The translations under genes were made by a program, and so were the position numbers. Shown piece after piece: positions 45,412-56,900 of a stretch of 64,000 nucleotides of DNA. Position 1 is the first letter of the stretch. The number at the start of each line of letters is the position of its first letter. Source of the stretch: Angiostrongylus vasorum (Eukaryota > Nematoda > Chromadorea > Rhabditida > Metastrongylidae); the NCBI GenBank assembly GCA_018806985.1, contig JADANN010000213.1:1-64000 (forward strand). Reading direction: 5' to 3'. The notes under the pieces are model-generated. The model searched no databases and was not told the origin of the DNA. It worked only from the letters and a program-made list of their open reading frames with translations.

Positions 45412-45688
45412 TTGCTGGAAGGTGTTCCTAGGTGTCGATCTGCGATAATAAATACCATCATCCACTACAGTCATGGTATCAAAGTCGCATGGTGGCAAAT
45501 CTTCCTCTGATCCACGAAGTCGGCAACTGCCTGTGGTGGTGGTGACGACCTGGCGCAGACTGGCCATGCTGACCTTGCAACTCCAGGGAACCCCAATGGC
45601 TAGACCAGCGATATTCCGAAAAAACGAAATTATGCTAGAACCTGCACAACCAGTGAAGTCGGGCCATCCAAGTATCTAAGTAAGTAAG
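45412..45688 (+). repeat. R3 dispersed repeat, shortened
   Basis: Keeps ggtgttcctaggtgtcgatc, then gtcgcatggtggcaaatctt, and the 3' tail atccaagtatctaagtaagt. The region between head and middle is deleted. Confidence 0.8.
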
Positions 45689-45929
45689 ATTGAATCGCAG
45701 AAAAAGCTTCTTTCAGTGTAAAAGAAATCCGATTATACCGCAACATTCATATGAGGTACAAAAAAGATGTATAAAAATCCTTTCGAACGATCATCGAACG
45801 ACCAAAGCACAGTCTTAAACTAGGGTTGGGGTAGGCGGCTGCATAACTACAACGTAAACCCTTATCGCAATATTAAAAATAAGTTCCTTATTTCGAAAAG
45901 GTTCTTTAGTATAGCATTGTGACGATATT

Positions 45930-45985
45930 GCATGCATATATATGTAGATATACACATAAATATCTGTATATATGTAAATATATCC
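45930..45985. repeat. TA-rich simple sequence
   Basis: catatatatgtagatataca and related ATA/TGTA units, directly 5' of another R3 copy. Confidence 0.7.
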
Positions 45986-45990
45986 AGCCA

Positions 45991-46215
45991 GTGCTTCACC
46001 ACTTCGTCATGGCTAGGAGGTGTTCTTGAGCGTCAGGTTGTGGGGTACAGCGGGATTCATTCACATGGGTTCTCCCAAGCTGAGAAGGAGTCCACGGTTC
46101 CATCGCAAAGCCAGCAAAAATTAAACGAATACCAAGATCCCACCATCGTCCTGATATCAAATCAGTCACATAGAGGCAAATATCCTTCTAATCCACGCCT
46201 CTGGCGGTGAAAAGC
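45991..46215 (+). repeat. R3 dispersed repeat, 5' part
   Basis: From tgcttcaccacttcgtcatg through tctcccaagctgagaaggag to about ctctggcggtgaaaag; the 3' third is missing. Confidence 0.75.
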
Positions 46216-46369
46216 TGATCCAAGTGTCGTTTGAGATCCGGCGAGAGAAATTCGGAAACAAGGGATAAACGGTTTTCCTAAAATGGTATCATTTTAAACA
46301 TGGAATCATCAAGCATTTGTGGAAAATGAGTGGAAAGTGGTTTCACCGTTAGCAATATCGCGTTCTTTA

Positions 46370-47066
46370 ATCCCCAAAAAGAATATTGTTGGAGTCAAAA
46401 CATTTATTCACGACATCAACAGCAAAAAATATGAATTGCTTATCAATAAACGCTATTAAAGTCTTCCAGGTCTGTGTTGTAACTGTTAAACTCAGTCAGA
46501 AACTAGGAAGGTCTCATTTTCTAGTTTTTTTTCACCAACTTCTGTAAACAAAGAATTCCAAATTGCCTTATTCTGACAGATTTCTTTCTTAGAAAGCAAA
46601 TGATAGGTAATTTTACTTAACCTGGCTTACCAGCTGACATATGAAGGGTGTATGAGGTTACATCCAAATCCATGTGTGTTGAAATCGTAAGGAAACCAAT
46701 CTTCTTTCTCATGGAGCTTTCACATACCACAAGGACAATAGCAGACGCCTGAATAACTCCTTCAAAAATTCATCCAACTGCACTACATTTGGATGGTTTA
46801 GTTCTTCCAACAACGATATTTCCCGAATAGTTGTAGAGAGAACATCCACATCTTGAATGTGAACAAAGAGGTATGCCAAAAAATAACTTACCTCAATTCC
46901 ACCCGTAGAGAAAATAAGACGAAGTAATGATGAAGGCCTCACCTTCTTCTTCTAAACGAATTGTCTTCATGCCGGCAAGTTTACTGGCTTTCTTGCACCT
47001 CGCTTTACGTACTACATCGTATGTACCTGAACAAACCTCCAATTTTGTCCAACTTAATAAACTCAT
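46370..47066 (-). pseudogene. CDK-like protein kinase relic, copy 1 (exons and introns)
   Basis: Cyclin-dependent kinase family, N-terminal lobe and start of the C lobe. Exon 1 (46943-47066, minus) starts with a Met in the right place and reads TKLEVCSGTYDVVRKAR, then KLAGMKTIRLEEE. The ATP loop GEGTYG is CSGTYD, so two of three glycines are lost, but the ATP-anchoring lysine is kept. The exon ends in an intact gtgagg donor. Exon 2 (46760-46851) reads STTIREISLLEELNHPNVV, a near match to the PSTAIRE helix; its donor is mutated (gaag|gagtta). Further left are FLTISTHMDLDV (about 46690; EFLSMDLKKY equivalent) and VVNKCFDSNNILFGD (about 46400; the VLHRDLKPQNLL catalytic loop with the catalytic aspartate lost). 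It is a pseudogene, or at best a pseudokinase. Copy 2 lies at 28805-29420. Confidence 0.75.
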
Positions 47067-47933
47067 ACAAAGAATGGTGTTCGCCGCTGGTGCCATTTGT
47101 GATAACAAGCACTATAATGAGGTAATATGCACATGACAGGGGTGAAAGACTCAACATCGTACGAATACATGCTAAACAATAGCGAGAAATTTCAGTGACG
47201 ACTCATATAGCAAGACTGTGTCAGATTCGAATTTCGTATGTTGGCGCGGGTCTCGAGCGCTCTCCACTTAGGACCGAATTATTGGAACATTCGCGGCCCC
47301 TAACACAGTTTCTCTATTTGTGAAATTTGGGAAGCACCCCCAAAAAACAGATGCGAATACCATCGTTCTCACATCGGTTGTTATTGTTGTGGCCTTTTTT
47401 CTTTGACGTCGATGAAAGGTGTTTGAATATTCTCGTTATGCATTTTAACACTTCGTGATACAAAAATGGCTTAGGACTGGAAACTGATATTGCCAAAGAA
47501 GTGACGTTAACAAATACCTAGCAAAATACCTTAACTATTTTGATTACCTACGGTGATGTCATTGCAAACCAAGAATGTGTGGGAATTGGAATTCGGATTT
47601 TGCGCGGCTGGACGCTGCGCGCGAAAGTCACTGCGTCATTGGCGTGGCGTTATTTCGTGTGACCAGTCCCTCATACTTTCGTCTTTGTTCTTACACTACT
47701 GAGTTTTTTAACCGCTGTTTTTTTTCTTCATTTTCGGCTGTGTGTGCTCAGGACACTCTATGTCTTTCCATCCTCGAAGTTTATGTATATATTAAAACTG
47801 TGGTGTGCGCAGTACTAAATACTAAGTACTGAGCAGTGCTTTGCTGAGCGGTACTAATTGCCAAGTATTGCGCAGTACTAAACGCTTTTTAACCTTCCCT
47901 TTCCTAGAATACATTGCGGTTGCTCGAACTGCG
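47067..47933. other. unassigned spacer
   Basis: A duplicated tgcgcagtactaaa lies near 47806 and 47870. Nothing else supported. Confidence 0.45.
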
Positions 47934-48287
47934 TCATTTGCTGTGAACGTTGAAATGTTCCGATCGCCTCCGGTGCAGCTGAGTTATTGCGAAATATTTG
48001 AGTCGACTCTCTTTACCAAACGCTGAAAGTTGTTCTTCGCATTTGAACCTCTTTCTGTCGACTTCCAGAAAGAAGGAATACATCAAACAGTGCTGAATTT
48101 GGTTTTTATTATCAAAATTTCTCTCCTTCTTTTGTGTAGACTGGAGATAATCACTGATAAAAGACTGAGTTAGCTTTTTCTTCAATTTCTTTGCCTTTAT
48201 TGGCTGTTTCTTCACTTCGAAGCCATCATCCATTTTTCCTCCAACGGTGGATGCTAAATCACGCGCTAAGAATTCCAGAAGTCTCAC
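47934..48287 (-). CDS. possible exon or ORF of an unrecognised gene
   Basis: 117 codons, lysine-rich in the first half (KAKKLKKKLTQSF) with a plausible acceptor on the minus strand just inside it (gaattcttag before cgcgtgattt). Upstream on the same strand, 48430-48560 is also open (KYLKVNLIIGLRLLRGY) and 48350-48450 has another open stretch (KFSKDVTESARDSLQEIG). Together they could be exons of one minus-strand gene or a gene relic; frames and splice sites do not join cleanly. I recognise no domain and name no function. Confidence 0.25.
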   Translation of the reverse strand: MRLLEFLARDLASTVGGKMDDGFEVKKQPIKAKKLKKKLTQSFISDYLQSTQKKERNFDNKNQIQHCLMYSFFLEVDRKRFKCEEQLSAFGKESRLKYFAITQLHRRRSEHFNVHSK

Positions 48288-48560
48288 AAGAGTAGTGCCA
48301 GAAATAGATTAAAAAAGAAGCGCTAATAAACTGGATTCTGGATGAATTACGGGGCAAAAGCACTTGGAATTATTCCCTGTATGAACTCCTATTTCTTGTA
48401 GACTATCTCTTGCACTTTCCGTGACATCTTTTGAGAATTTCACTCCATTTGGTTAATCGTCTCAATGGGTTTATCCCAAGCGCTTTCCACATATCCACGT
48501 AGAAGTCGGAGACCAATAATAAGATTCACTTTCAAATATTTCGCTCGAATAACATTATGA

Positions 48561-48989
48561 TTAGGGTTTTTCTTCCTAACTGTTTGCTAACTTAGAGCAA
48601 GAAGATGAGAATGCCTCTGAAAAGTGATAAAGGCTCTCATGTCTCACGTTCGCATCATGACCGTTACGGACTCCGTCATGATCTTTTCTCCGCTCTAGAA
48701 AAGTCATCCATAGCTAACTAAATTCAGAATCCAAAAACTCGTCGGACTCGATCACTATTTAATCTTTGGAAGTGAGTGCCAAACTATGAAAGGCACGAAT
48801 GTGGAATTTGATTAGAATAACTTAGTAGTGGTGGAACATCTGCTAGGGAATCAAACACTATAATGTATATTGGATACAGAACTATTAATATTAACCCACA
48901 GAAGGAAATCTTTCGTGGTACGCTATGCAGTTACGGGTAATATGAATCACTGAGTCTGATACTCACTAAGTATAACGTGTCTAACTTCA
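48561..48989. other. unassigned spacer
   Basis: No supported feature. Confidence 0.5.
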
Positions 48990-49230
48990 TACTTTCTTTT
49001 TGTTACCACTACTACTTTACTACTACTTGTCTCAACTACTAGTATTCTACTACTACTTATCTCTGCTACTACTCTACCACTACTAATCTGCTACTACTAC
49101 TCTACTACTCTTACTGCTGCTACTAGTACTATTACTATTATTACTAGTACTGCTAATACTACTACTAATGCTGCTACTACTACTGTTAAAAATAATAGTA
49201 ATAATAAGAAAGATAGTAATAATAGAAAAA
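48990..49230. repeat. imperfect (CTA)n / (TAC)n microsatellite tract
   Basis: About 200 bases of ctactactactac-type triplets with interruptions by ctg, ttg and cca, shifting at about 49190 to (AAT)n-like aataatagtaataataag. Confidence 0.9.
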
Positions 49231-52074
49231 CAGACCACCAAATCTAGGCTTCTACAGCGCTAATGCAGCATCTATTATTTATGTGCTTGTTAATTGACTC
49301 CTGCAATTTCAACCGGCGGCTTGGTATTGCAATTAGATCTTAAGTGCCGGTTTAACACATTACTGCCTACTTTCTTGTAGCATCACAGCAATCTAACGCT
49401 TGTGTTTTACGAAGAATTAACAAAGCCTGTTCGTGCTATGTTGGTTGTCCAGTATTTCCTTAACAAAACAGCTTGGTCACAACGAATTCCTGCTTTTCGC
49501 GAAATCCTTTCCGGCTGCACGTATTCCGTTTTTTTCGCGACTTCTAATTTCCCACAAGATTTCGTTCTGGAAATTCCTTCTTTTGTATGAAATCCAGGCC
49601 AAATGCGTATTCACTGTGCTATGCTTGCTCTGCTTAACTCAGCATTTCTTTCTTAAAATAAAAATCTTGAGCACAATAGTTATTGGGGATAAAAGCGTTG
49701 GAATATAAAGATATTTCTTCAGTTCCTAGAGGTTGGGAAAACAGTGCGGTTTATCTGTTGGGTTGTATGGAAATTGCTGACACGTTAGAGCAGTTTTACC
49801 AATTAAACTATGCAAATAATCAGCTTATATACGGTGCAATTAGTAGTTTCTGGCATATATTAGCTATGATATCCAGGCGTCCCACTCCTTTTATATTTCA
49901 CCTTGTGGTTACTAAAATCCGAAATCTACGTTTTTTGCTAGAGGGCTGGGGTTGTTACTGATTAGTCGATGCCACTTGCGTTCTCTTTGCCAGCTTTAGC
50001 ATCAAACTTATAAACATGAAACGCATTCATTCATTCAGGGTTAATGAATTGTTTCTTCGCATAGAAGTAGTAGAAACGATGGCAGAAATCACAGAATGGC
50101 GAACTCATTTCTTCGTGATCTTAACCCACAGCGATGGAAATGTTGCCAATTGATGGGATATACACGCGCAATCCCTTACATTTCACATTTGGAAATATTA
50201 CACAGAAGCGCATCAGATTTGGAAAATTTTTCTTTCAAGGCTTGAACCGAGAACCGCTCATTCGCTACCAGCTCTCGCCAAGAGAACAACAACATTCTGC
50301 AGCGGTGAATATGCTCAACTTATTTTGGAAAATCTCGTCAGATTGGAGCTAACTGAATGAATTCATTAGTTTGGTAGAAGCTGTGCGGCGGTGTCTTGTG
50401 AAGGTGCTATCCGTTACTCGGAGAAGCGCCTGGCTATTGAGCCATACCATGCAGAGGCTAATCTAATCTTTGCTATTTTCCTGCTGAATGATATTGGCGC
50501 GAGAGCTTTCACAAGGCTGGAAAATGGAAAATTTAAAGAAGCACTATTCCATTGCTTTGTCTACAATGGATGACAATTCTAACCGCATAATAGCGTTAAA
50601 GTGAAGTTAAGCATCATTTTAGTCGTACTGCTCAGCTAACCATGAATATCGATTTTTCTAGCAATTTATACAGGAGACTTATTCCCACGAAGATTTGTTT
50701 CTCACACTGATCTCTACACTGCTAAAGTTTGATACATTGGAAATAAATTGAAGTGCTGAAACGCGCTGATGCCAGTGCAAATACGCTAGTAGTCTAATTT
50801 GTTACGTTGAACGTGCTGAGCGTCTTCACCGGGATGTTCTCGATTGGTGGGGTCACCTCGGCTAAAGCCAGCTACTAATTTATTTCCTTGGTTTCTAAAT
50901 AATCTTTTCAGTTCATGTTTAACAACATGCCAAAGTGTGCTTACCTGACATATGCTAATTTCGGGGCTTTTTTTTCTATACACTGAACTGCTTCAAAAGA
51001 TAGCGGGAAATAAGGACCCTAACCAATGATCAAAATTTCTTCAATGTTTTTCTTCGTGAGCAATTTTTTTGGAAATTTTTCGTTCCTACAGCTCTCCATC
51101 ACAATTTGTTGACTTACGGCCAACGTTCTTTCACGCCTAATTTTCGGTAACGTTGTGTTCTACTTCACATCTGGTCCACTAATCACATAAGCCTTGCCCT
51201 TTATCCTTCTGCGTCATACAGACGAATTTCGTAAAGTTTATTAAACAGGAGTGATTCATTTTTTCGGTCTTGTTAGCCGCGAGTGTCTAACAACATCAAG
51301 AGTTCTCCACAACTTGCATCCAGACTCACTCCAGAGTTCGCTGTTTTTTCTGAAGAATGAGCTATGTTTTTCACTGACCATCATACTTATTACGTAGTCG
51401 CCTAGCTATAAGTAGAGGCGTTTTTCTTGTACAGCATTTCACAGTATTATCGAGGAAAGAACATACTCATTGAACCTTGAAATATCAAACGCTGGATGGT
51501 GCTAGTTTTGAGATCTGGATAAGACTCGATACTCAGAATTCGAATTATTCGATGAGAAATCACAATGGAGTGCTATGGATAACTTGTGTTTGTAAAGTGT
51601 GTCATTTACTGTTGATAATAATTGTTCGCGTCCCAGTCATAGGTTTGAACATGGAGATCGATTAATTCATATGAGATTCATTTCTTTTCGTAATAAGGCT
51701 GTAAAAATAGTTACTTAAACAATCTGATGAATGCGTGGACCAGTTTGCCACTTTTGCACTATTAGGACTCCTTAATCCGCACTTATGTAAGGTTTCAATG
51801 CTAATGTGCTAAAAACGTCCCCTTTACAATTTTTTCCTTACTAAGACAAATATGGTTTTTAAGTGTTAACATGAATGATTACCTAAAAGTAGCGTACTTT
51901 GTGCGTATGCAGCTCGAATCGCACTGCGGTGTCCGTCTCTACAAGGTCGCGCGTGTCGTCGCGGCTTTCGTGCCGCACGCAGTTCATTTAGAAAACTAAC
52001 AGTTCGCCGTCGGCACTCGCATGAATCGTCCCGTAATTTAAGTGGTCTTTTGAATTCTATCTTCTGTTGCTATG
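49231..52074. other. low-repeat region without a recognised gene
   Basis: About 2.8 kb with several 60-92 codon frames (for example 49683-49961 and 50134-50352 plus, 50786-50983 minus). None shows a known domain, and I saw no copy elsewhere in the window. A C+G-rich patch lies at 51905-51985. Confidence 0.4.
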
Positions 52075-52350
52075 ACGCTTGTGGCGCAGTGGTTGGAGGC
52101 GACACACACGTGCAATCGATCCTAGCGCCCATGGCCTACGAAGCCTTCCATCCCTCCGGGGTCGGCAAATTGGTACCAGACTTTTCTAGGAGGATAGCAG
52201 CACTGGCTCGATACATCTGTAGGCCACCACCGCGAGTCATTGTAAAGGCCAGATATGCATTCAATCACCTCCAAAGATGCTTAATGAAGTCGAATGCATG
52301 GCGCATCCCTGAGGGATTGATCAACGCCGAGAGCTTTATCCTTTTTTTCA
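52075..52350 (+). repeat. SINE1, full-length copy
   Basis: Plus-strand copy with a clear A box (tggcgcagtggt at 52082), the B-box-like gcaatcgatcc, and the gtcggcaaattggtaccaga block; ends gagctttatcc plus a T-rich run. Among the best preserved copies. The 106-codon frame over it is a by-product. Confidence 0.9.
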
Positions 52351-52727
52351 TTTTCTGTTGCTTATTTTAGAACGAAAGCAAACTCCGCTGATTAGTTACA
52401 TTTACGGCGTAGTTAGTATGCTTTCCCACTTATTGAAATGGCGGCATCTCAATTACTGTGCTAGTTTTACTACCGGCCTTTATAATATCACACTTTTATG
52501 GAATCCTAGCGAGGATCTATAGGGGGCATGAGTCTCCCTGTTTTCGAAATCTTTTACCTTACCCATTATGTGGTATTCCGGTTCTAGAAGAATACTTTTT
52601 GGATCTTTCTGGTGGGAGTGGACCCTTCTTACACTGTGCCACCACTACGCTAGATCTCCAATTTGAGTATATTAAACTGTTTATTGAGAATTCGGAAGAA
52701 ATGCTCTGCAGTTGAAATGTCTCATGA

Positions 52728-52961
52728 CAGAGTCACAAGTCGTCACCAAAGACATTTGCAACCGCTAGTGAAGATTCGCGCGAGAAACGCCGCCTAACAG
52801 TCATTTCGCAATTGGTTTCATTAGATAGTTTCCTTCAATTTTTTAATGACGTAACGATACAGAATGAAATCCTTATGAAATTCACTGCAGCGTTTACCCT
52901 TTTGGACGAGAAAGAAATGGCAATATTAGCAAAAATCGACATTGAGATGTTTCTCGACTAA
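52728..52961 (+). CDS. open segment, possible terminal exon of an unrecognised gene
   Basis: 78 codons open to a TAA at 52959-52961, with no start codon near the left end. It reads RRLTVISQLVSLDSFLQFF and later AAFTLLDEKEMAILAKID. The composition is protein-like rather than repeat-like, and it does not lie in any repeat I recognise. No known domain. Confidence 0.25.
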   Translation, partial: QSHKSSPKTFATASEDSREKRRLTVISQLVSLDSFLQFFNDVTIQNEILMKFTAAFTLLDEKEMAILAKIDIEMFLD

Positions 52962-53214
52962 TTCTCCTTTGCGATTTCAATTGTCCAAAAGCTGCATTTC
53001 GTGGGAACGGCTCTCCCTAACATGGGCTGAATGATAGTGGCGGGGCAAAGACCGGATTCAATCCGATGCCTAAGGTAAATTTCTGTCTAACGCTTCATCG
53101 CTTTCATTTTTCAACTGCAGCAATGCGTTTTACGCTAGAAAGTCTGTTGTTTACACTTTATGAACTGTGTGGACCGTGTTCTACACATTTCATGGCTGTC
53201 ATCCTACTAGTTTT

Positions 53215-53310
53215 TTTTATTATTACATCCACTTTGCGGATCCCAGAATTTCCCACATTCTATTCGTTTGCTCGCATCTATCATCCACACAGCATCACAT
53301 TTCTTGTAGT
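53215..53310 (-). repeat. SINE2, 3' body fragment
   Basis: Matches the SINE2 3' body in reverse (ctttgcggatcccagaattt, ctcgcatctatcatccac). Confidence 0.5.
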
Positions 53311-53694
53311 CAACCATTTCACCAGCCGGCGAACACTATTGATGAGATGAGTTTGTTAAGTTAGGCAAAGTTGGAGAAGCTTTGCTTGTTTGTATGTTTT
53401 CATACCTAAGAGGCTAAGACTGCGAAGTGTTGACTAATTTTTTCAAGTACATGATTGTAGTATACAAGGAGAAGCACATGAAAACTAATAAACTCATCGC
53501 TGTGAATAAAATTCGTTTAGAAGACGAAGACGAGGCTGTTCTTTTAAATTTCTTCATCTTATTTTTTTTTGTACAGTAAAAATTTGGGGTACTTATTCTT
53601 TGTCAAGGCCGCTCCCTTCATACTCAGGTGTTTCCGCTACAACTACTGGAGAAATATCCTCACTGAGAAGCTGAAGCAACCGAATGATTGGAAG
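53311..53694. other. unassigned spacer
   Basis: No supported feature. Confidence 0.5.
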
Positions 53695-53990
53695 ACGTCA
53701 TTTTTTTATAGCACCTGTCTTCACGTCTACCATGCGGACCCCAGCACTTTTCACATTCGTTTCGTTTCCTCGCATCCATTATTCACAAAGGTCTCCTGAA
53801 TTTTACGTGCGGCTACGACGGCTGCTTGAAGTTTTTCGTCTCATGTTCTATCTCGTAAAATGCTGGTGGAGTCGACTCTTCGTGGAGTCCTTAAATATTC
53901 GGGCTGGAGCGTTCCCAGTTGCGGTTAGTGACTTGTTCCCGGACGAGTCCTCTACCAATTTTCAGATCCCGGAGGGATGAGAGACTTGAT
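53695..53990 (-). repeat. SINE2 copy lacking its head
   Basis: Minus-strand match to the SINE2 body, from ccatgcggaccccagcactt to ctaccaattttcagatcccg and the gagggatgagag block. The A/B-box head on the right is lost or too diverged. Confidence 0.7.
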
Positions 53991-56900
53991 GAGCACGAAG
54001 CGTGATAGTTACACGAATCTAAATGTTATGTGTGGATATTTATATATGTATACATGTATATATATTTTTCGATTATAGATCATGCAGATTTCGATCCATA
54101 TTGTGTTTGATCGGTCTCAATAGGTTAGACAAGTTTGGAATGAGAAGAAGAATGAAGGAAAGGAAGAAAAAAGAAAGATGATAATCAGTCGGAGGTTCCG
54201 AAAGCAGGAAGACATTGCGGTACATGTCTATTAAATTAGAAGCGTTCTGATCATTCGCGGTGATTGATCTGTCACTGTCGAGGGATCCGCCACCGTTGGA
54301 GCGCAACAACGATTCTTATGCCACCCCTAGCGTTTCAAGCGGTGGTACAAGCTTTTCACTCGGTGTATGGTATTTCAGATGGCAATTGTGTGATGTTGTA
54401 AATATTTTCTGTTAATCTCAGTAAAGCGCCTAAAAGAGGACACCTTAACGTAGTGATGAAATTCAAGCGATACTGGGAAAATATTAGAAAAAGTGAAAAC
54501 AGAAGGACGATTAGACTTGCCGATTCCACTACTATTTTTTGCATCCTCACTTGTGCGTTGAAGCAACCAGTCAGTTCTAAATAGGCTTTCGAGAACTGGC
54601 AGCATAGCAACTTTTTCAGAGAATGAATCCTGGTTTGATCACAGGATTTAGACGCCACAGGAAGAAGCAACTAATTGAGTGCGCTCAGGAGGAATGCGTT
54701 AGAGAAAAAGGAATGAAGTGAGGCTACATTTCATCGTCGTTGGAATTTTTTAAGGAGTTTTTCTTGTCTTGTTTTTCCAGGTATTAATCCAAGTTTTTTT
54801 TTGCCATTTGACGTTTGTCACTTGTTATATCACTATTGGGTTCTGTGTTTGGGAATCAATACTACACTGCATTGGACCAGCTTCCGCAAATATTTTCTTC
54901 ACCATGGGTTCCTCTTCTTTTTTCTTTATTTTTTTTCAGAGATTATGTTTTCATAAAGCTATTAAACAGGATCCATTCAGAACGCCCAGGTTTCTATGGA
55001 GTCATTAGTAACGGTTTGTGTAGAAAACAAAGAGTTGTTGAATTAGAAAAGCTGCTTCTGCTAGTGGATTGAGGGCAACATGCGATGTTTCTTGAGAAGC
55101 TGCATGACATTCAGCAAAACCGTCCAATGAATTAGAAATGATTAATAGTGTGTGTGTGAGGTAAAATTCATTCTTATATCTCGCTTATGTTGTACGTTCC
55201 TTCTAATAAATTTATGTTCTAATCTCTGGATTAAAAAGGAAGAGATCGGAAGCAAATTCCAACTCGAACGTGAACCACTACAACGGGAACGGTGAAGAAG
55301 AGTGGAGTAGAGTGTCCACTTGCAATGGTATACTTGCAATCGCATGTCTGATGAATTAAACTGTATTATGACTTCTATAGTCTGGACGTAGGCTTCTCCT
55401 GTGTCTCCATAGTACTTGAGACACTTCCAACAGTTTGCGCTCATAAAATTCCAAGTATCTTTTGTTGCTCTATCCTGTTTCTGTCTTGGTAGGGTCCGAT
55501 AAATCTAGACCTCATGTGTATCCACCGGTCTGACGATGTTTTGTGCCAGGCGGATAGCTGTTCGTGCGCTACTTAGAGCGTAAGTGGCATGTTTACTTTA
55601 TTAAGGTCTTAGAATTGGTCCTACTCCCACCATACTACAAATTCGGCTGAGGTTTTCGCCACGGGAAACATGCTCGTGCCTCTCCTAGAATATCGTTGAG
55701 ATCTGTATCACCTCTGCCTTCTTAGGTCTCGTTAATCATCAAGTCTTAAGATGCAGGAGCTCCAGTTGCTCGTAAAGCCACATTTTTTGGAGTGAAGCTC
55801 TCGGCTTAAGTGTTTCTGCCGAGAAGGTACGGGCGATCTAAATCTGTGCTAAAACGGGGTTCCGTTTGGAAATGTGCTCTTCAATTTACTTTGCCATGAT
55901 CCTATCGTGTTCTGTTGCATCGCAATTTGCCACCCAGTAGTGCCTTCCAGCAATGAAGAGGCGGTAATCCCTCCGGAGTGATAGTATAATGATGGCATAT
56001 TTACTCTGTTTTCTATTGATATAAATGCCGGAATTAAGCTTTGCTAGTGGAGGTATGTGATTGCCAGCGATCCATTCTAGTCGAATTAGCCGCAGTAAGC
56101 GTAGGTAGGCCTGCTCGCCCGACGTCAACATAAACAGGAAATACTTTGGTAGGTGGGGGGGCGTAATAAACTAGTATTAGAACTATGATATAATTATATA
56201 TGGTTTTTTATTGTAGATCGATCATATTGGCAAAACTATCTAACTTCCTTTCGTTCTGGTGGAATTTCAGTTCGCTTGTCACAGAATTCTGGAATTCAAA
56301 TACTGACTATTATGTAGACAATACTGCGTCTGTTTCAGGCGACACACGATCTGTCGATGTGTGCAGAGAAGAAACCTCGCAAAACGGCACCACCAGAAAG
56401 CAGAGTATATCATAGAATGGACTGTTAAATCGGTAAATAATAGTGATTTTTTGTAGAACTCAGCATTTTTAGTGACATTTTCGCTTAATGTGTTTAAATT
56501 TATCCTTTTTCGCCATCTTACTTAGTTCCTAGTTCTTTGGGCGAAATCACCGAAAAAGGTGTTAACTGTGAAAACTGTTTCCACTGTTTAAGTGTAAACT
56601 TTGTTTAGATTATTTTTTCCTTACTCAGCTTCTCTTCGATATCTAAAGCGCAGTGATTTCTATGGTTTTCTTTCCACGGCTTTTTGATTGAGCCAAATAG
56701 CCAAGGCCTCTTTATGGTCGTTAACACAGTCAGAACCATGGTTCTGGTTTTTTTTTCATTAATTCTTTGATGCCCCTCATCAGCTTGGATTCCTCATGCC
56801 TTGCCCTGCAGCTAACTGTCTCATGTTTCTGACAATGGTATCCGGAGCTACGTTGTCGAATGGAAATTCTAAGCACCTTGATTGATTGCGTAGTCTTTAT

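Noticed and set aside
50786..50983. Possible transposase fragment on the minus strand
   Set aside because: A weak impression only; no catalytic motif could be aligned.
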